This document shows positions 16,681 to 25,321 of a DNA stretch of 36,131 nucleotides, piece by piece (the stretch's first letter is position 1; each line of letters begins with the position of its first letter). Source of the DNA: Gammaproteobacteria bacterium (GTDB lineage Bacteria; Pseudomonadota; Gammaproteobacteria; Pseudomonadales; PIVM01); assembly GCA_003353945.1 (NCBI GenBank), contig PIVM01000042.1, positions 1-36,131 of the forward strand. The letters are read 5' to 3'. Under the pieces are notes generated by a model. It was not told the DNA's origin and made no database searches. It saw only the letters and a program-made list of their open reading frames with translations. The position numbers and the translations under genes are program-made.

Positions 16681-18117
16681 ATGTTTGATATCTGGCTAAA
16701 TTGGAGTGATGACTCCTGGCAATTGCCACTGCTTTATGTACTAGTGGAATTGATCGGCGTTGTCTCTGCCATCGAAGCGATCTATAAGACGCGCACGTCT
16801 GAGGGGGCGATAGCCTGGTCGGTGGCGCTGATCAGCATGCCTTTGCTTGCGGTACCTCTGTACTGGGTATTTGGCAGGCGTAAGTTTCGCGGTTATGTGA
16901 AGATGCGTAAGCAGAATCGGACGTGGGTGCAATTGCAGTCGGCCCGTTTACTGGAGGATTTGCAGCCCTATACCGAAACCTCGCAAACAGATGTGCTGGA
17001 GAAAATCGTACAGATGCCCTATACCCGAGGTAATCGTGTCAGATTGCTGATTGACGGGGAGCAAACTTTTCAGGCGATGTTTGAAGCGATTAGGACAGCC
17101 GAACAGTATGTCCTGCTTGAATTTTATATAATCCGGGATGATCAAGTCGGTGAGCAACTTCTGGAATTGCTAAAGAAGAAAACTACCGAGGGCGTTAAAG
17201 TCTGCTTTATTTACGATGAAATTGGCAGTCTTCATATCGGTAAACCTTATCTGAATAAAATGCGCCGCTCGGGTGTTCTTATTCATCCATTCAATAGCAC
17301 TAAAGGGTGGAGCAACCGCTTTCAACTAAATTTCCGTAATCATCGCAAGATGCTCGTAATTGACGGGCAGCGTGCCTTTGTGGGTGGGATGAACATCGGC
17401 GATGAATATATAGGCCGTGTATCAGGAATGGCGCCTTGGCGTGATACCCATATTGAACTGGAAGGGCCGGCGGTCAGTTGTGTACAGATGGTGTTTTTGG
17501 AGGATTGGTATTGGGCCACGGAAAGCATGATTGATCTCAATTGGCAACCAAAGGGCGTGACCGGTTTCGATCAGCAGGTTTTGCTAATGGCTACTGGACC
17601 TGCTGATATGCTAGAGAGTTGTGAGCTGGTCTACCTCCATATTATTGGTGCGGCAGAGCAACGAGTATGGATTGTCAGTCCCTATTTTGTGCCTGATTCG
17701 GCTACCATATACGCCTTGGAATTGGCCGCTTTGCGCGGTGTTGATGTGCGTATTTTGTTGCCAGAGCGAGCTGATAATTTCTTGGTGCATCTCTCATCCT
17801 TCGTTTACCTGCGCGAAGCTGAGCAAACAGGTATTCGTTTTTATCGGTATGCCAAAGGTTTTTTGCATCAAAAGGTATTCCTAGTTGATGATCAGCTTGC
17901 ATCGGTGGGAAGCGCCAATCTGGACAACCGTTCTTTCAGATTAAACTTTGAAGCCAATATCCTGGTGCGCGATCCGGTTTTTATTGCCCAAATGGAGGCG
18001 ATGTTAATTCAGGATTTTGCCGATAGTATTGAGGTCAATTATGATCAGGTGATGGCGCGTCCCCGCCGTTTTCATTTGATGGTGCGCCTGGCGCATCTGT
18101 TGGCGCCTATTCAGTAG
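16681..18117 (+). CDS. cls: Cardiolipin synthase (ClsA-like, phospholipase D family)
   Basis: The enzyme condenses two phosphatidylglycerols to cardiolipin and glycerol in the inner membrane. The 478 residues include two N-terminal membrane helices (about 15-32 and 44-64) and two HKD motifs: His221/Lys223/Asp228 followed by VGGMNIGDEY, and His396/Lys398/Asp403 followed by VGSANLDNRSF. Length and order match E. coli ClsA (486). Transcribed alone, divergent from the DUF6279 gene. Confidence 0.93.
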   Translation: MFDIWLNWSDDSWQLPLLYVLVELIGVVSAIEAIYKTRTSEGAIAWSVALISMPLLAVPLYWVFGRRKFRGYVKMRKQNRTWVQLQSARLLEDLQPYTETSQTDVLEKIVQMPYTRGNRVRLLIDGEQTFQAMFEAIRTAEQYVLLEFYIIRDDQVGEQLLELLKKKTTEGVKVCFIYDEIGSLHIGKPYLNKMRRSGVLIHPFNSTKGWSNRFQLNFRNHRKMLVIDGQRAFVGGMNIGDEYIGRVSGMAPWRDTHIELEGPAVSCVQMVFLEDWYWATESMIDLNWQPKGVTGFDQQVLLMATGPADMLESCELVYLHIIGAAEQRVWIVSPYFVPDSATIYALELAALRGVDVRILLPERADNFLVHLSSFVYLREAEQTGIRFYRYAKGFLHQKVFLVDDQLASVGSANLDNRSFRLNFEANILVRDPVFIAQMEAMLIQDFADSIEVNYDQVMARPRRFHLMVRLAHLLAPIQ

Positions 18118-18247
18118 TTGGCTGTAGTCTATACTTTATTATTCGGCATCTGCTTTCTTTTTTTATAGCTCTTCGGTGAAGAGGGTAAAGGCTTGTAGTA
18201 TGCATCGGAATTACCGATCAGTTGATTGACTTACTGAATAAGAAATA

Positions 18248-18976
18248 ATGCGAATTGGCATATTAAATACAGACACTCTTGACTACACAGCCGCACAGAT
18301 TTATGGGAACTATACGCGGATGTTTAACCATTTTTTTCAAAGGTGTATTGGCGCTGATGTGATGGATTTGCATGTTACTGATTACGATATTCAGCGTCAG
18401 TGCTTTCCCGCAAGCATTGACGAAAACGATGCCTATTTGATTACGGGAAGTAAAGTGTCAGTCTATGACGATGTTGATTGGATGGCAGCGTTGGAGCAAT
18501 TTGTACAAACGCTCTATGACAATGAAAAACCACTGATTGGCATTTGTTTCGGACACCAGTTCATCGCCCGGGCATTGGGTGGTCGGGTAGAGAAAAGTAA
18601 AAAGGGCTGGGGGATTGGTGTTAGGCGATTACCCATTTTGAATCAACATGACTGGATGCAGCCATCGCTGGACTATCTTAGTTTGCCGTACAGTCATCAG
18701 GACCAGGTTGTCAGTTTACCAGCGAATGCGCTTTGTTTTGTTGGCGATGAGTTTTGTCCTTGTGCGGGTATGTTGCTGGGCAATGAACGTCGTCATACGG
18801 TTCTTACCTTTCAGGGTCATCCCGAATTTTCTTTAGCCTATGTTGTGTATTTGTTGGAAAAGCGCCGAACTCAGGTGGGTGAACAACGTTGCCGGGAAGC
18901 CTGGCACAGCCTGGGCTTGCCAATGGATCGCCAGACGGTTGCTAATTGGATAATGTATTTTATTACGGGGAATTGA
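18248..18976 (+). CDS. Class I glutamine amidotransferase-like protein
   Basis: The 242-residue protein is a stand-alone class I glutaminase domain of the GMP-synthase-like (YfeJ-type) group. The catalytic triad is visible: Cys100 in GICFGHQ, His191 and Glu193 in FQGHPEFS. It could release ammonia from glutamine or hydrolyse gamma-glutamyl amides. The partner synthetase is not adjacent, so the substrate is unknown. It is convergent with mobB, 39 bases away. Confidence 0.85.
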   Translation: MRIGILNTDTLDYTAAQIYGNYTRMFNHFFQRCIGADVMDLHVTDYDIQRQCFPASIDENDAYLITGSKVSVYDDVDWMAALEQFVQTLYDNEKPLIGICFGHQFIARALGGRVEKSKKGWGIGVRRLPILNQHDWMQPSLDYLSLPYSHQDQVVSLPANALCFVGDEFCPCAGMLLGNERRHTVLTFQGHPEFSLAYVVYLLEKRRTQVGEQRCREAWHSLGLPMDRQTVANWIMYFITGN

Positions 18977-19015
18977 ACCGTATTGGTCACTTGCTGTGTG
19001 GATCCTGAAAAAATC

Positions 19016-19507
19016 TTACCCAGACTTTTGTTTGATAACAAAATCACCGATTTCGTCAATATTGTTCAGATCCAGATTGGCGACCGGTAAATTCGATAGT
19101 GGTTCGTCGCTAGCCACGGCAATCAGTTTATCGACCAGACCTATTAATAAATCCTGTTCGGTTTGTTCCCGGTAAACCTGAATTTTCGGGTAGGGGTGAT
19201 GCTTAAACCCTTCAATCAAGACAAAATCACAGGGAGTGAGCTTTTCTATTAACGGTCCCAGTGCTGGTTCGTCGTCGCCAAACTCGTTAAACAGAGCCCA
19301 TCGATGGCGTGAGACCAGCAGCACCTCCTGCGCACCTGCCTGACGATGGCGAAAACTGTCCTTGCCGTCCTGATCAAACTCCACGTCGTGGTGGGTGTGC
19401 TTGACTGATGCAACAGAGAAGCCTCGGGCTCGCAGGTTTTCAATTAGACGGCAGGTGAGCGTTGTCTTGCCGCTGTTTTTCCAACCAATGATGCCGATGA
19501 TTTCCAT
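19016..19507 (-). CDS. mobB: Molybdopterin-guanine dinucleotide biosynthesis protein MobB
   Basis: MobB is a small GTPase that assists MobA in attaching GMP to molybdopterin, giving the bis-MGD cofactor used by DMSO-reductase-family enzymes. The 163-residue product has a Walker A at the N-terminus (GWKNSGKTTL), the switch-like HTHHDVEFDQDGKDSFRHRQAG segment and VLIEGFKHHPYPKI, all typical. It is the last gene of the minus-strand run that begins with the microprotein at 24787. MobA is not in the window. The placement near the molybdoenzyme operon fits a supporting role. Confidence 0.93.
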   Translation of the reverse strand: MEIIGIIGWKNSGKTTLTCRLIENLRARGFSVASVKHTHHDVEFDQDGKDSFRHRQAGAQEVLLVSRHRWALFNEFGDDEPALGPLIEKLTPCDFVLIEGFKHHPYPKIQVYREQTEQDLLIGLVDKLIAVASDEPLSNLPVANLDLNNIDEIGDFVIKQKSG

Positions 19508-19585
19508 GGGGAGCGCTGCTCTTGCTTAAAATCCCAGTTTAACTGTCGGCGAATCAATTGGCCAATTTGATTTTCTGGCGGAGGG

Positions 19586-19939
19586 TTAACAATATTGCTG
19601 AATATGGGCACGAACTCTGAGGAGGTAATCCTTGATGGATTCCTTGCGCTCTTGTGGTACCTGATAAATTAACTTGGCGGCTATCAGATAGGGGCGACGC
19701 GATTCCTCCCCTGCGGGCGTTCTTTCTGTCATCACCTTTTCCAGGTAGTACAGGGTTTCATCGGGATTTTTGCAGTAGCGTGGAATCAATGTTTCTTCGG
19801 TGTGGAGCTGTATCAGCGAGGTGGCCAGCAACATCAGAAGCAGGGTGAAGATAATCACCGGCAGTGCGCGAAAGCGCGCGCGTGTCTTTGGCAAAGGGCG
19901 TGTATCTTCAGGTAAGGGCGCTTTTTCTTTATTTGACAT
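19586..19939 (-). CDS. Small single-pass membrane protein, unknown
   Basis: The 117-residue protein has a charged, proline-rich N-terminus, one membrane helix (PVIIFTLLLMLLATSLIQL, about 27-45) and a 70-residue basic C-terminal part with two Cys (RYCKNPDE and the final QQYC) that would lie in the periplasm. No family is recognised. It begins 22 bases after the protoporphyrinogen oxidase stop and ends 78 bases before mobB, so it belongs to the same operon. Confidence 0.7.
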   Translation of the reverse strand: MSNKEKAPLPEDTRPLPKTRARFRALPVIIFTLLLMLLATSLIQLHTEETLIPRYCKNPDETLYYLEKVMTERTPAGEESRRPYLIAAKLIYQVPQERKESIKDYLLRVRAHIQQYC

Positions 19940-19961
19940 GGATTTAATGTTTCAGTCTGTG

Positions 19962-21452
19962 TCAGGATTGTTGCCAGAGGGGGTCGAGCCTTTCCTCTTC
20001 GACATAATCCGGATTGGGCTGATGTCCGAGCTGGTGGATGATTTTTCTAGCGTTGGCTTTGCTATGGCAAATGCGATCCCTGATGGATACACCGCCGATG
20101 TAATTAGCTTCGATGTGTAATCCGGCATGCTGTTCAAGGTGTTTGCTGATGTTCTGGCAGCGGTCGTAGTAGCTACCATGATAAAGAGGCATTGCCTGCG
20201 AGTGCCGCTTGATCAATGCCATATGGGGATCACCCTTGATATTGAGTGTTTTGCGCAGGTCGTTCAGTACCATATCCACTGTTTTTTCATCACTGTAATC
20301 AATGGCATGCGGTGTGCGACATGCACCGAAGTAACTGCTGAGCAGTGCATAACCCTGGGGTGTGCGTTTGTCGAAAATCGAACTCATCCAGAGGTTGCCG
20401 CTGATGGCGTACCCCTCTTTGCCGGGTATTAGAAATCCGGAGCCATCCAATGGATGGTCAATTTTCTCTTGCTCAAATCCTAAGTGTACGACAGACAAGG
20501 GCGCATACTCAATGCCGCCCAATAAGCTTGAAAGCTCCGGATCGATGGCTTTTGTCATTTCGCTACTGTGTCGGGCCGGAGATGCCAACACGACATGGCG
20601 AGCACATACGGACAACTCGCCCCGGCTGTGCTTTGCGGTCAGACGCCAGCCTTTTGTCTGGTTTGTGTGGCCCTTGACGGGCTCAAGGCTATTGACGGGC
20701 TCAAGGCTATTGACAGGCTCAAGGCTATTGACGCTGTGGCCGCACAATAAATCTGCATGACTGGACAGGTGTAGGGTATCTGCCAGACGCTGGGTCAAAG
20801 ACTGCATGCCGCCTTGAAACGAGAAAACATCGCTGATCATAGCGCGGCGTTTTCCGCTGATCTTACTTCGGATAATGCCCTTGAGAATGCCACCGTATTC
20901 TTGCTCCAGAGCGGTCAAGCGCGGTAATACGGCATAGGCATTGGCTTTTTCAGGGTCAGATGCCAGGATGCCGGCCACAAAGGGTTCCATGGCAGTTTCC
21001 AGCAGTTCATTGCCCAGACGCCGTCGGATGAATTGGGCAACGGTTTCATCGGCGTTGCCACCTTTGGGGATCAGTGGTTCCATCGCCAGACGAGTTTTGC
21101 CGCGAAGGCTCCAGATACGGTGGCTCAGTATGCCGCTGAGCTTGGTGGGCACCGTGAGCAGCTGCCCCTTATGCAGCAGGTAACGGTTTTCTTGCGACAG
21201 GGCCTGTTTATGGATCTTGATGCGATCAAGTCCCGCATCGGAAATAAACTGATTCACCTCAGGGCGGTAATTGGTCACCATGGAGGCGGCGTGCTCCAGG
21301 GTGTAGCCCTGGTGCTTTGATGATTCGATTTTTCCGCCAGCGTGCGGTGACTTCTCCAGCACCAGGGTGGAAATGCCGGCACGGTTAAGCCACCAGGCGA
21401 TGGATAGCCCGGAAATCCCTGCTCCTATAATGACAACGTCTTTTTCTGTCAT
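19962..21452 (-). CDS. hemG: FAD-dependent protoporphyrinogen oxidase (HemG/HemY type)
   Basis: The 496-residue flavoprotein belongs to the oxygen-dependent PPOX type that converts protoporphyrinogen IX to protoporphyrin IX. It opens with the FAD dinucleotide motif GAGISGLSIAWWLNRAG and has the PPOX-like middle (MEPFVAGILASDPEKANAYA). The C-terminal FAD motif is present (YIGGVSIRDRI). Odd: three exact VNSLEP hexapeptides (241-258) are coded by an 18-bp tandem repeat. The gene begins 20 bases after the radical SAM fusion on the same strand. A related amine-oxidase-type enzyme acting on another tetrapyrrole is possible. Confidence 0.85.
   Translation of the reverse strand: MTEKDVVIIGAGISGLSIAWWLNRAGISTLVLEKSPHAGGKIESSKHQGYTLEHAASMVTNYRPEVNQFISDAGLDRIKIHKQALSQENRYLLHKGQLLTVPTKLSGILSHRIWSLRGKTRLAMEPLIPKGGNADETVAQFIRRRLGNELLETAMEPFVAGILASDPEKANAYAVLPRLTALEQEYGGILKGIIRSKISGKRRAMISDVFSFQGGMQSLTQRLADTLHLSSHADLLCGHSVNSLEPVNSLEPVNSLEPVKGHTNQTKGWRLTAKHSRGELSVCARHVVLASPARHSSEMTKAIDPELSSLLGGIEYAPLSVVHLGFEQEKIDHPLDGSGFLIPGKEGYAISGNLWMSSIFDKRTPQGYALLSSYFGACRTPHAIDYSDEKTVDMVLNDLRKTLNIKGDPHMALIKRHSQAMPLYHGSYYDRCQNISKHLEQHAGLHIEANYIGGVSIRDRICHSKANARKIIHQLGHQPNPDYVEEERLDPLWQQS
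20674..20733. repeat. 18-bp tandem repeat within the PPOX gene
   Basis: Three full copies of an 18-bp unit (TTGACGGGCTCAAGGCTA, the third with one change) plus a partial fourth lie in frame, adding VNSLEP units on the minus strand. The GGCTCAAGG core recalls common dispersed proteobacterial repeats. Copy number could vary without shifting the frame. Confidence 0.9.
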
Positions 21453-21472
21453 TACTCCGTTATTACTCCATT

Positions 21473-24400
21473 CTAGTGCCTGTGAAAATGTGGTCGTTTG
21501 GGTTTGTTATTACCAAAGCGACGCGCGGTCATCTGGTCGAGATGCTCTGTTGTGATCTGCTCTTCGCCCAGTTCTTCCACAAAGGCTTCAACACGTTTGC
21601 GTACCATTTTGCGAATAAAGCCCGGAATACGATTAACGCGCTGTTCTGCCTCGGGGGTCCAGGTCACGGTAGTCTTTTCGTTGCGCCAGGGTTGGATGAC
21701 ATCTGTATCCTGTGGCTCATAATGACACCACGGATCTTCGTCCATCAGGGTGTTGCCCAGAGCTCGAGGACGTGCTCGACAACCCCCACATAATTCACGG
21801 TATTCGCATATTCCGCATTTTCCGGCGAGTTCAGGTTCGCGTAATTGTTTGAATAAGGGTGCATCCTCCCAAATCGACATAAAAGATTGTTGGCGGATGG
21901 AACCGGCACTGTCTTCTATATAGGGGCAGGGCGTCACATTGCCCTGATGGTTGATACGTGCATAATGAATCGCTGCAATACAGCCATCGCCTTCCTGACC
22001 GCTGATACGGTTCATGGCAGCTTCTGGCTGCAACTGATGAGCGATGCGCTTGAAGTGGGGTGCGCAACGTGGACGAATAATCAGGTCCGGGTTATCGGCT
22101 TGCGCGTTGATCAGGTGTTGAATAACCGCTTCATAACGTTCGGCGCTGATGTCAGTCAGTGTGTCGCCCCGCCCAGTGCAAATCAGGAAAAAGACGCTTA
22201 ATACCCGCGCGCCTTTCTCACGGCAAAAAACAATCATGTCATCCAGCTCGTCCACATTGCTGTCAGTCACGGTGAAATGCACCTGAAAATCCAGCCCGGC
22301 GTTTTTGCAATTCTCAATGCCCAGCATGGTACGTTGCCAGCTGCCCGGCTGGCCGCGAAATGCATCGTGGACGTCGGCTTTCAGCGAATCGATGCTGATG
22401 CCAGCGCCCAATAGTCCGGCTTGTTTCAATGCCTCGGCCCGTTTTTCTGTCAACAATGTGCCATTGGTGCCCGCCACCATCGATAGCCCTTTCTCTGCAC
22501 CGTGCGTCACAATCTGTTCCAAATCCTGGCGTAATAAGGGCTCCCCGCCTGTCAGTACCACCATGGTTTCATCGCTACGCGCTGCCACTTCGTCCAGTGC
22601 AAGACAGACTTCTTCAGTTGTCAGTTCATCACTGTCACCTTGCTCAAGCGTGGTGGCATCCAGATAGCAGTGTGCGCAGGCGAGGTTGCATCGTCGTGTC
22701 AGATTGATAGCAAGCAAATAGAGGTCGTTCGTCAGCGCTGATGGCTTGTCCGTGGCCAGCTTGGAATTGTTTTCTGAGTGAAACTGGCCGGTCTGCTCCC
22801 AGCCGCCCGCAGCTTCGGAGATAAGATCCGAGCTCACTTGCGTCAGTCCCTTATTCTGCGCACAGCGTTCCACTTCTTTGATCACCATGCCGCGGACCAT
22901 AGTGGGGATGCGGTTAACGCGCTCAAGGGCAGCGTTATCCCATGACAGTGTTATGTGCTGCTGGACCGAGGCTTGCTCCCATTCATTATACTTTGTCAGC
23001 ATGGCTTCCAGGGTAACAGTCTCGAGTTGCTGTGCGCGGGCATAGTGTTCCACGCGCTGGCGTGTCATCTCCTGAACAAAACCTGGGGGCACTTTTTCCA
23101 GGTGTAGTTGCGCATCATCATCCCAGAGCATATCAGTCGAATTGTTAGCTGGTTTGCTGTGGCCAAACGGACATTTGCCCTTTGATGTGCCTTCATGGCC
23201 CGCAGTTTGATCGTTTTCAGGCATCAGCGGCAGCACGTGTTGTGCCTGAACCTCTTCAGCTTGTTCCTGACGGGTTTTTTTCTCGGTGCGCATCTTGAGG
23301 TTTTCGCGGACGGTGTCATCGCCGATCTTGTTGACAATGGCCAGCGCTTCTTGCGACCACGGTGGTCGGAAACTGCTTTGCTGGGCAGGCGGCTGCTCCG
23401 GGGAAAGCTGTGAATCGCCAGGGTCGGATGGGTGTTTGACGGGACAAAGGTTGGCGGTAGCTTCGGCTACCATATTTTCTGTGATAACGGTGTGGCCACG
23501 CTCTTGTGCGTAACGCAGTATGCCCAGGCGGGCCATGCTGCGGGCGAATTCCGGCACGTGTAGAAGACGTTTTTCTGCCTGCACTGTCCAACTGGTCGTG
23601 GTTTGCGCAAGCAAATCCGCTTGTGGCGTATATTCGCGTTGGCCCAGCAGAACTGCGCATTGAGCGTTGCGCAGCAGATTTTCTGCATTGCCGCCAATAT
23701 CCAGTTCATCGTCAGCGTGAATACCGAGTTTACCCATAATCAACAGGCTGGGATTGATTTCCTTCAGCTGTTTCCCAATGATCTCGTAGGGTTTGCCATC
23801 CAGCAATGTGGTGTTGATTTTAATATTGTGTTCATTGGCTATTTCAAGGGCGATATCCAGATGACCCTGATAGATTTTGGCTAGCCCCGCATCGATGATA
23901 TCTTCGTGCAGTTGTTCCTGTTCTTTAAAACGAAACACTTTACCGGCTTCTTCCGACAGGACATTCGCAATACGATTAAAGGCCACATAGTGATAGTAGG
24001 GATCAAAGGCAGACACCACCTCTACCGGTACCTGCCATGCTTGAGCCAGGGCAAGTCCGGTCAGCAAGCCTCCGTATGCCTGGCTGGAGCCATCGATAGC
24101 GACCATGACCGGCCCTTCGGCAATGCTGCGATTAGGCTCTTTGATGACCAGCGTATCGATATTGCTGCGTCGGCACACGCGCTCACAGACCGTGCCAATA
24201 CCGGAAGTGGGTACGGCACCAAGGCCTAAGGAGCCCATCACGAGCAGATCGTAGCGCCCGGAATTGGTTTCTTTGACCAGTTCACGGTAATTTTTCCCTT
24301 CCAGTGAACAGCGTTGATACTCCAGGCCCATTTTGTTACAGGTATTTTCTACCTCATCCAGGTAGGAATCGGTAATGGTGGACAGCCCTTTTGTGATCAG

Positions 24401-24673
24401 TGTGTCATGAACATCGCGTTGCTTTTCCAGAGCCTCCTCTTCCTTGTAGCGCTCGGGCAGCCCGCCTTCCATTTGCCTAAAACGCCTGTCATGCAAGGCG
24501 GCGGCATAGACATGGGCTCCGGTGACTTTGGCCTGATGAAGCTGGCCGATTAGAGCAGCTTCACTGGCACCGCGATTGGAATGATCGGAGGCATCTGCAG
24601 CCAGCAGAATGGAGCGGTAAGTGGGCAGCTTGTCCACCGATTTTGCCGATTCCAGATTGATTGGGTGTGGCAT
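21473..24673 (-). CDS. UspA-UspA-PCP_red repeats-radical SAM/SPASM-PCP_red fusion protein
   Basis: This 1066-residue protein is a rare-looking fusion. Two universal-stress domains come first (about 18-178 and 187-344); the first has a full ATP motif G147-x2-G150-x9-G160-T161. PCP_red-like repeats, as at the end of protochlorophyllide reductase BchB, begin near Trp362, Trp439 (degenerate), Trp517, Trp578 and Trp1005. Two CPxxH motifs lie between them (Cys410, Cys501). The radical SAM core has Cys662, Cys666 and Cys669 (RRCNLACAHCY) and GGEP. The SPASM part has Cys898, 916, 953, 956, 962, 965 and 983, with GGCRAR and DEDPWCHYEP as in AhbD/NirJ haem-pathway enzymes. AGGAG lies 12 bases before the ATG. 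Neighbours PPOX and MobB point to tetrapyrrole or cofactor work; the reaction is unknown. Confidence 0.88.
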   Translation of the reverse strand: MPHPINLESAKSVDKLPTYRSILLAADASDHSNRGASEAALIGQLHQAKVTGAHVYAAALHDRRFRQMEGGLPERYKEEEALEKQRDVHDTLITKGLSTITDSYLDEVENTCNKMGLEYQRCSLEGKNYRELVKETNSGRYDLLVMGSLGLGAVPTSGIGTVCERVCRRSNIDTLVIKEPNRSIAEGPVMVAIDGSSQAYGGLLTGLALAQAWQVPVEVVSAFDPYYHYVAFNRIANVLSEEAGKVFRFKEQEQLHEDIIDAGLAKIYQGHLDIALEIANEHNIKINTTLLDGKPYEIIGKQLKEINPSLLIMGKLGIHADDELDIGGNAENLLRNAQCAVLLGQREYTPQADLLAQTTTSWTVQAEKRLLHVPEFARSMARLGILRYAQERGHTVITENMVAEATANLCPVKHPSDPGDSQLSPEQPPAQQSSFRPPWSQEALAIVNKIGDDTVRENLKMRTEKKTRQEQAEEVQAQHVLPLMPENDQTAGHEGTSKGKCPFGHSKPANNSTDMLWDDDAQLHLEKVPPGFVQEMTRQRVEHYARAQQLETVTLEAMLTKYNEWEQASVQQHITLSWDNAALERVNRIPTMVRGMVIKEVERCAQNKGLTQVSSDLISEAAGGWEQTGQFHSENNSKLATDKPSALTNDLYLLAINLTRRCNLACAHCYLDATTLEQGDSDELTTEEVCLALDEVAARSDETMVVLTGGEPLLRQDLEQIVTHGAEKGLSMVAGTNGTLLTEKRAEALKQAGLLGAGISIDSLKADVHDAFRGQPGSWQRTMLGIENCKNAGLDFQVHFTVTDSNVDELDDMIVFCREKGARVLSVFFLICTGRGDTLTDISAERYEAVIQHLINAQADNPDLIIRPRCAPHFKRIAHQLQPEAAMNRISGQEGDGCIAAIHYARINHQGNVTPCPYIEDSAGSIRQQSFMSIWEDAPLFKQLREPELAGKCGICEYRELCGGCRARPRALGNTLMDEDPWCHYEPQDTDVIQPWRNEKTTVTWTPEAEQRVNRIPGFIRKMVRKRVEAFVEELGEEQITTEHLDQMTARRFGNNKPKRPHFHRH

Positions 24674-24685
24674 AAAGGCAAGCTC

Positions 24686-24787
24686 CTAATACAGCAGCCA
24701 ATAAACGAGCATTAACACCCCGGCGGCCACGTTCATCAGCAGGCCGGCCAGCACGAAATAATCGAAGCCATCAAAATTGTATTTCAT
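24686..24787 (-). CDS. 33-residue single-pass membrane microprotein
   Basis: A short ATG frame encodes a protein starting MKYNFDGFDYFVLAG and continuing as one hydrophobic helix to the C-terminal YWLLY. It ends 12 bases before the fusion gene ATG, and the AGGAG of that gene overlaps its stop, so translation is probably coupled. The composition (polar aromatic N-terminus, one helix, no tail) resembles accessory subunits of respiratory or membrane enzymes such as CydX or CcoQ, but no family is recognised. Confidence 0.55.
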   Translation of the reverse strand: MKYNFDGFDYFVLAGLLMNVAAGVLMLVYWLLY

Positions 24788-25187
24788 ACAGTAAATCTCG
24801 TTGATACGGATTGTTAATGTTCAGGTCTGCAGGTGACATCGGGGAGAGCACATTTCAAACCCGTATAACAATTGTGAAAATGATAAGTATGAGGGTTGTG
24901 TTTTTGAGGCCTGATGCGTCCTGCTGCCTATTAACCACTTTCTGAGCGTTTTGTAGCATGAGCTAAATCAAAAAAGCTTTTGAATATATTGATTGTTCAT
25001 TTTTATGGCATTTGTCAAATTTACGGTTATCGTAAAAAATTCATATTAATTCAATGTATTAGAAAATTTCTCAGGAAATAGTGGGACTTAGGCGTATTTC
25101 GAAGTAGAACATTCCGAATGTCAGACAGTTTCAGAGACTATTGGGAGATGCGCCATACTAGCACAACATCCTGAAATAGCATTCCCA

Positions 25188-25313
25188 TTGTTCATTGAAA
25201 CAGCAGAGCGAATAATGCTGGGAGACCTTGGAGGTGAAAATATAGGTTCAGATTACCTTTTTCCCCTTTTTTATGTGCCAATTTATATTGGTGTCTGGGC
25301 AATTTTTAGCTAG
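25188..25313 (+). CDS. Doubtful 41-codon frame, possible gene remnant
   Basis: A frame open from 25092 could start at TTG 25188 and ends with a hydrophobic segment (YLFPLFYVPIYIGVWAIFS) before TAG. The upstream open part reads protein-like (AILAQHPEIAFP) but has no start codon. It could be a decayed gene or chance in AT-rich DNA. Confidence 0.15.
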   Translation: MFIETAERIMLGDLGGENIGSDYLFPLFYVPIYIGVWAIFS

Positions 25314-25321
25314 CCTTGTAT

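Noticed and set aside
18167-18182. CTCTTC-GGT-GAAGAG hairpin after cls
   Set aside because: The T-run lies on the wrong side of the stem for either strand, so it is not a normal terminator.
20362-20760. 132-codon plus-strand frame opposite the PPOX gene
   Set aside because: It is the antisense shadow of conserved PPOX sequence; repeated residues come from the 18-bp tandem repeat.
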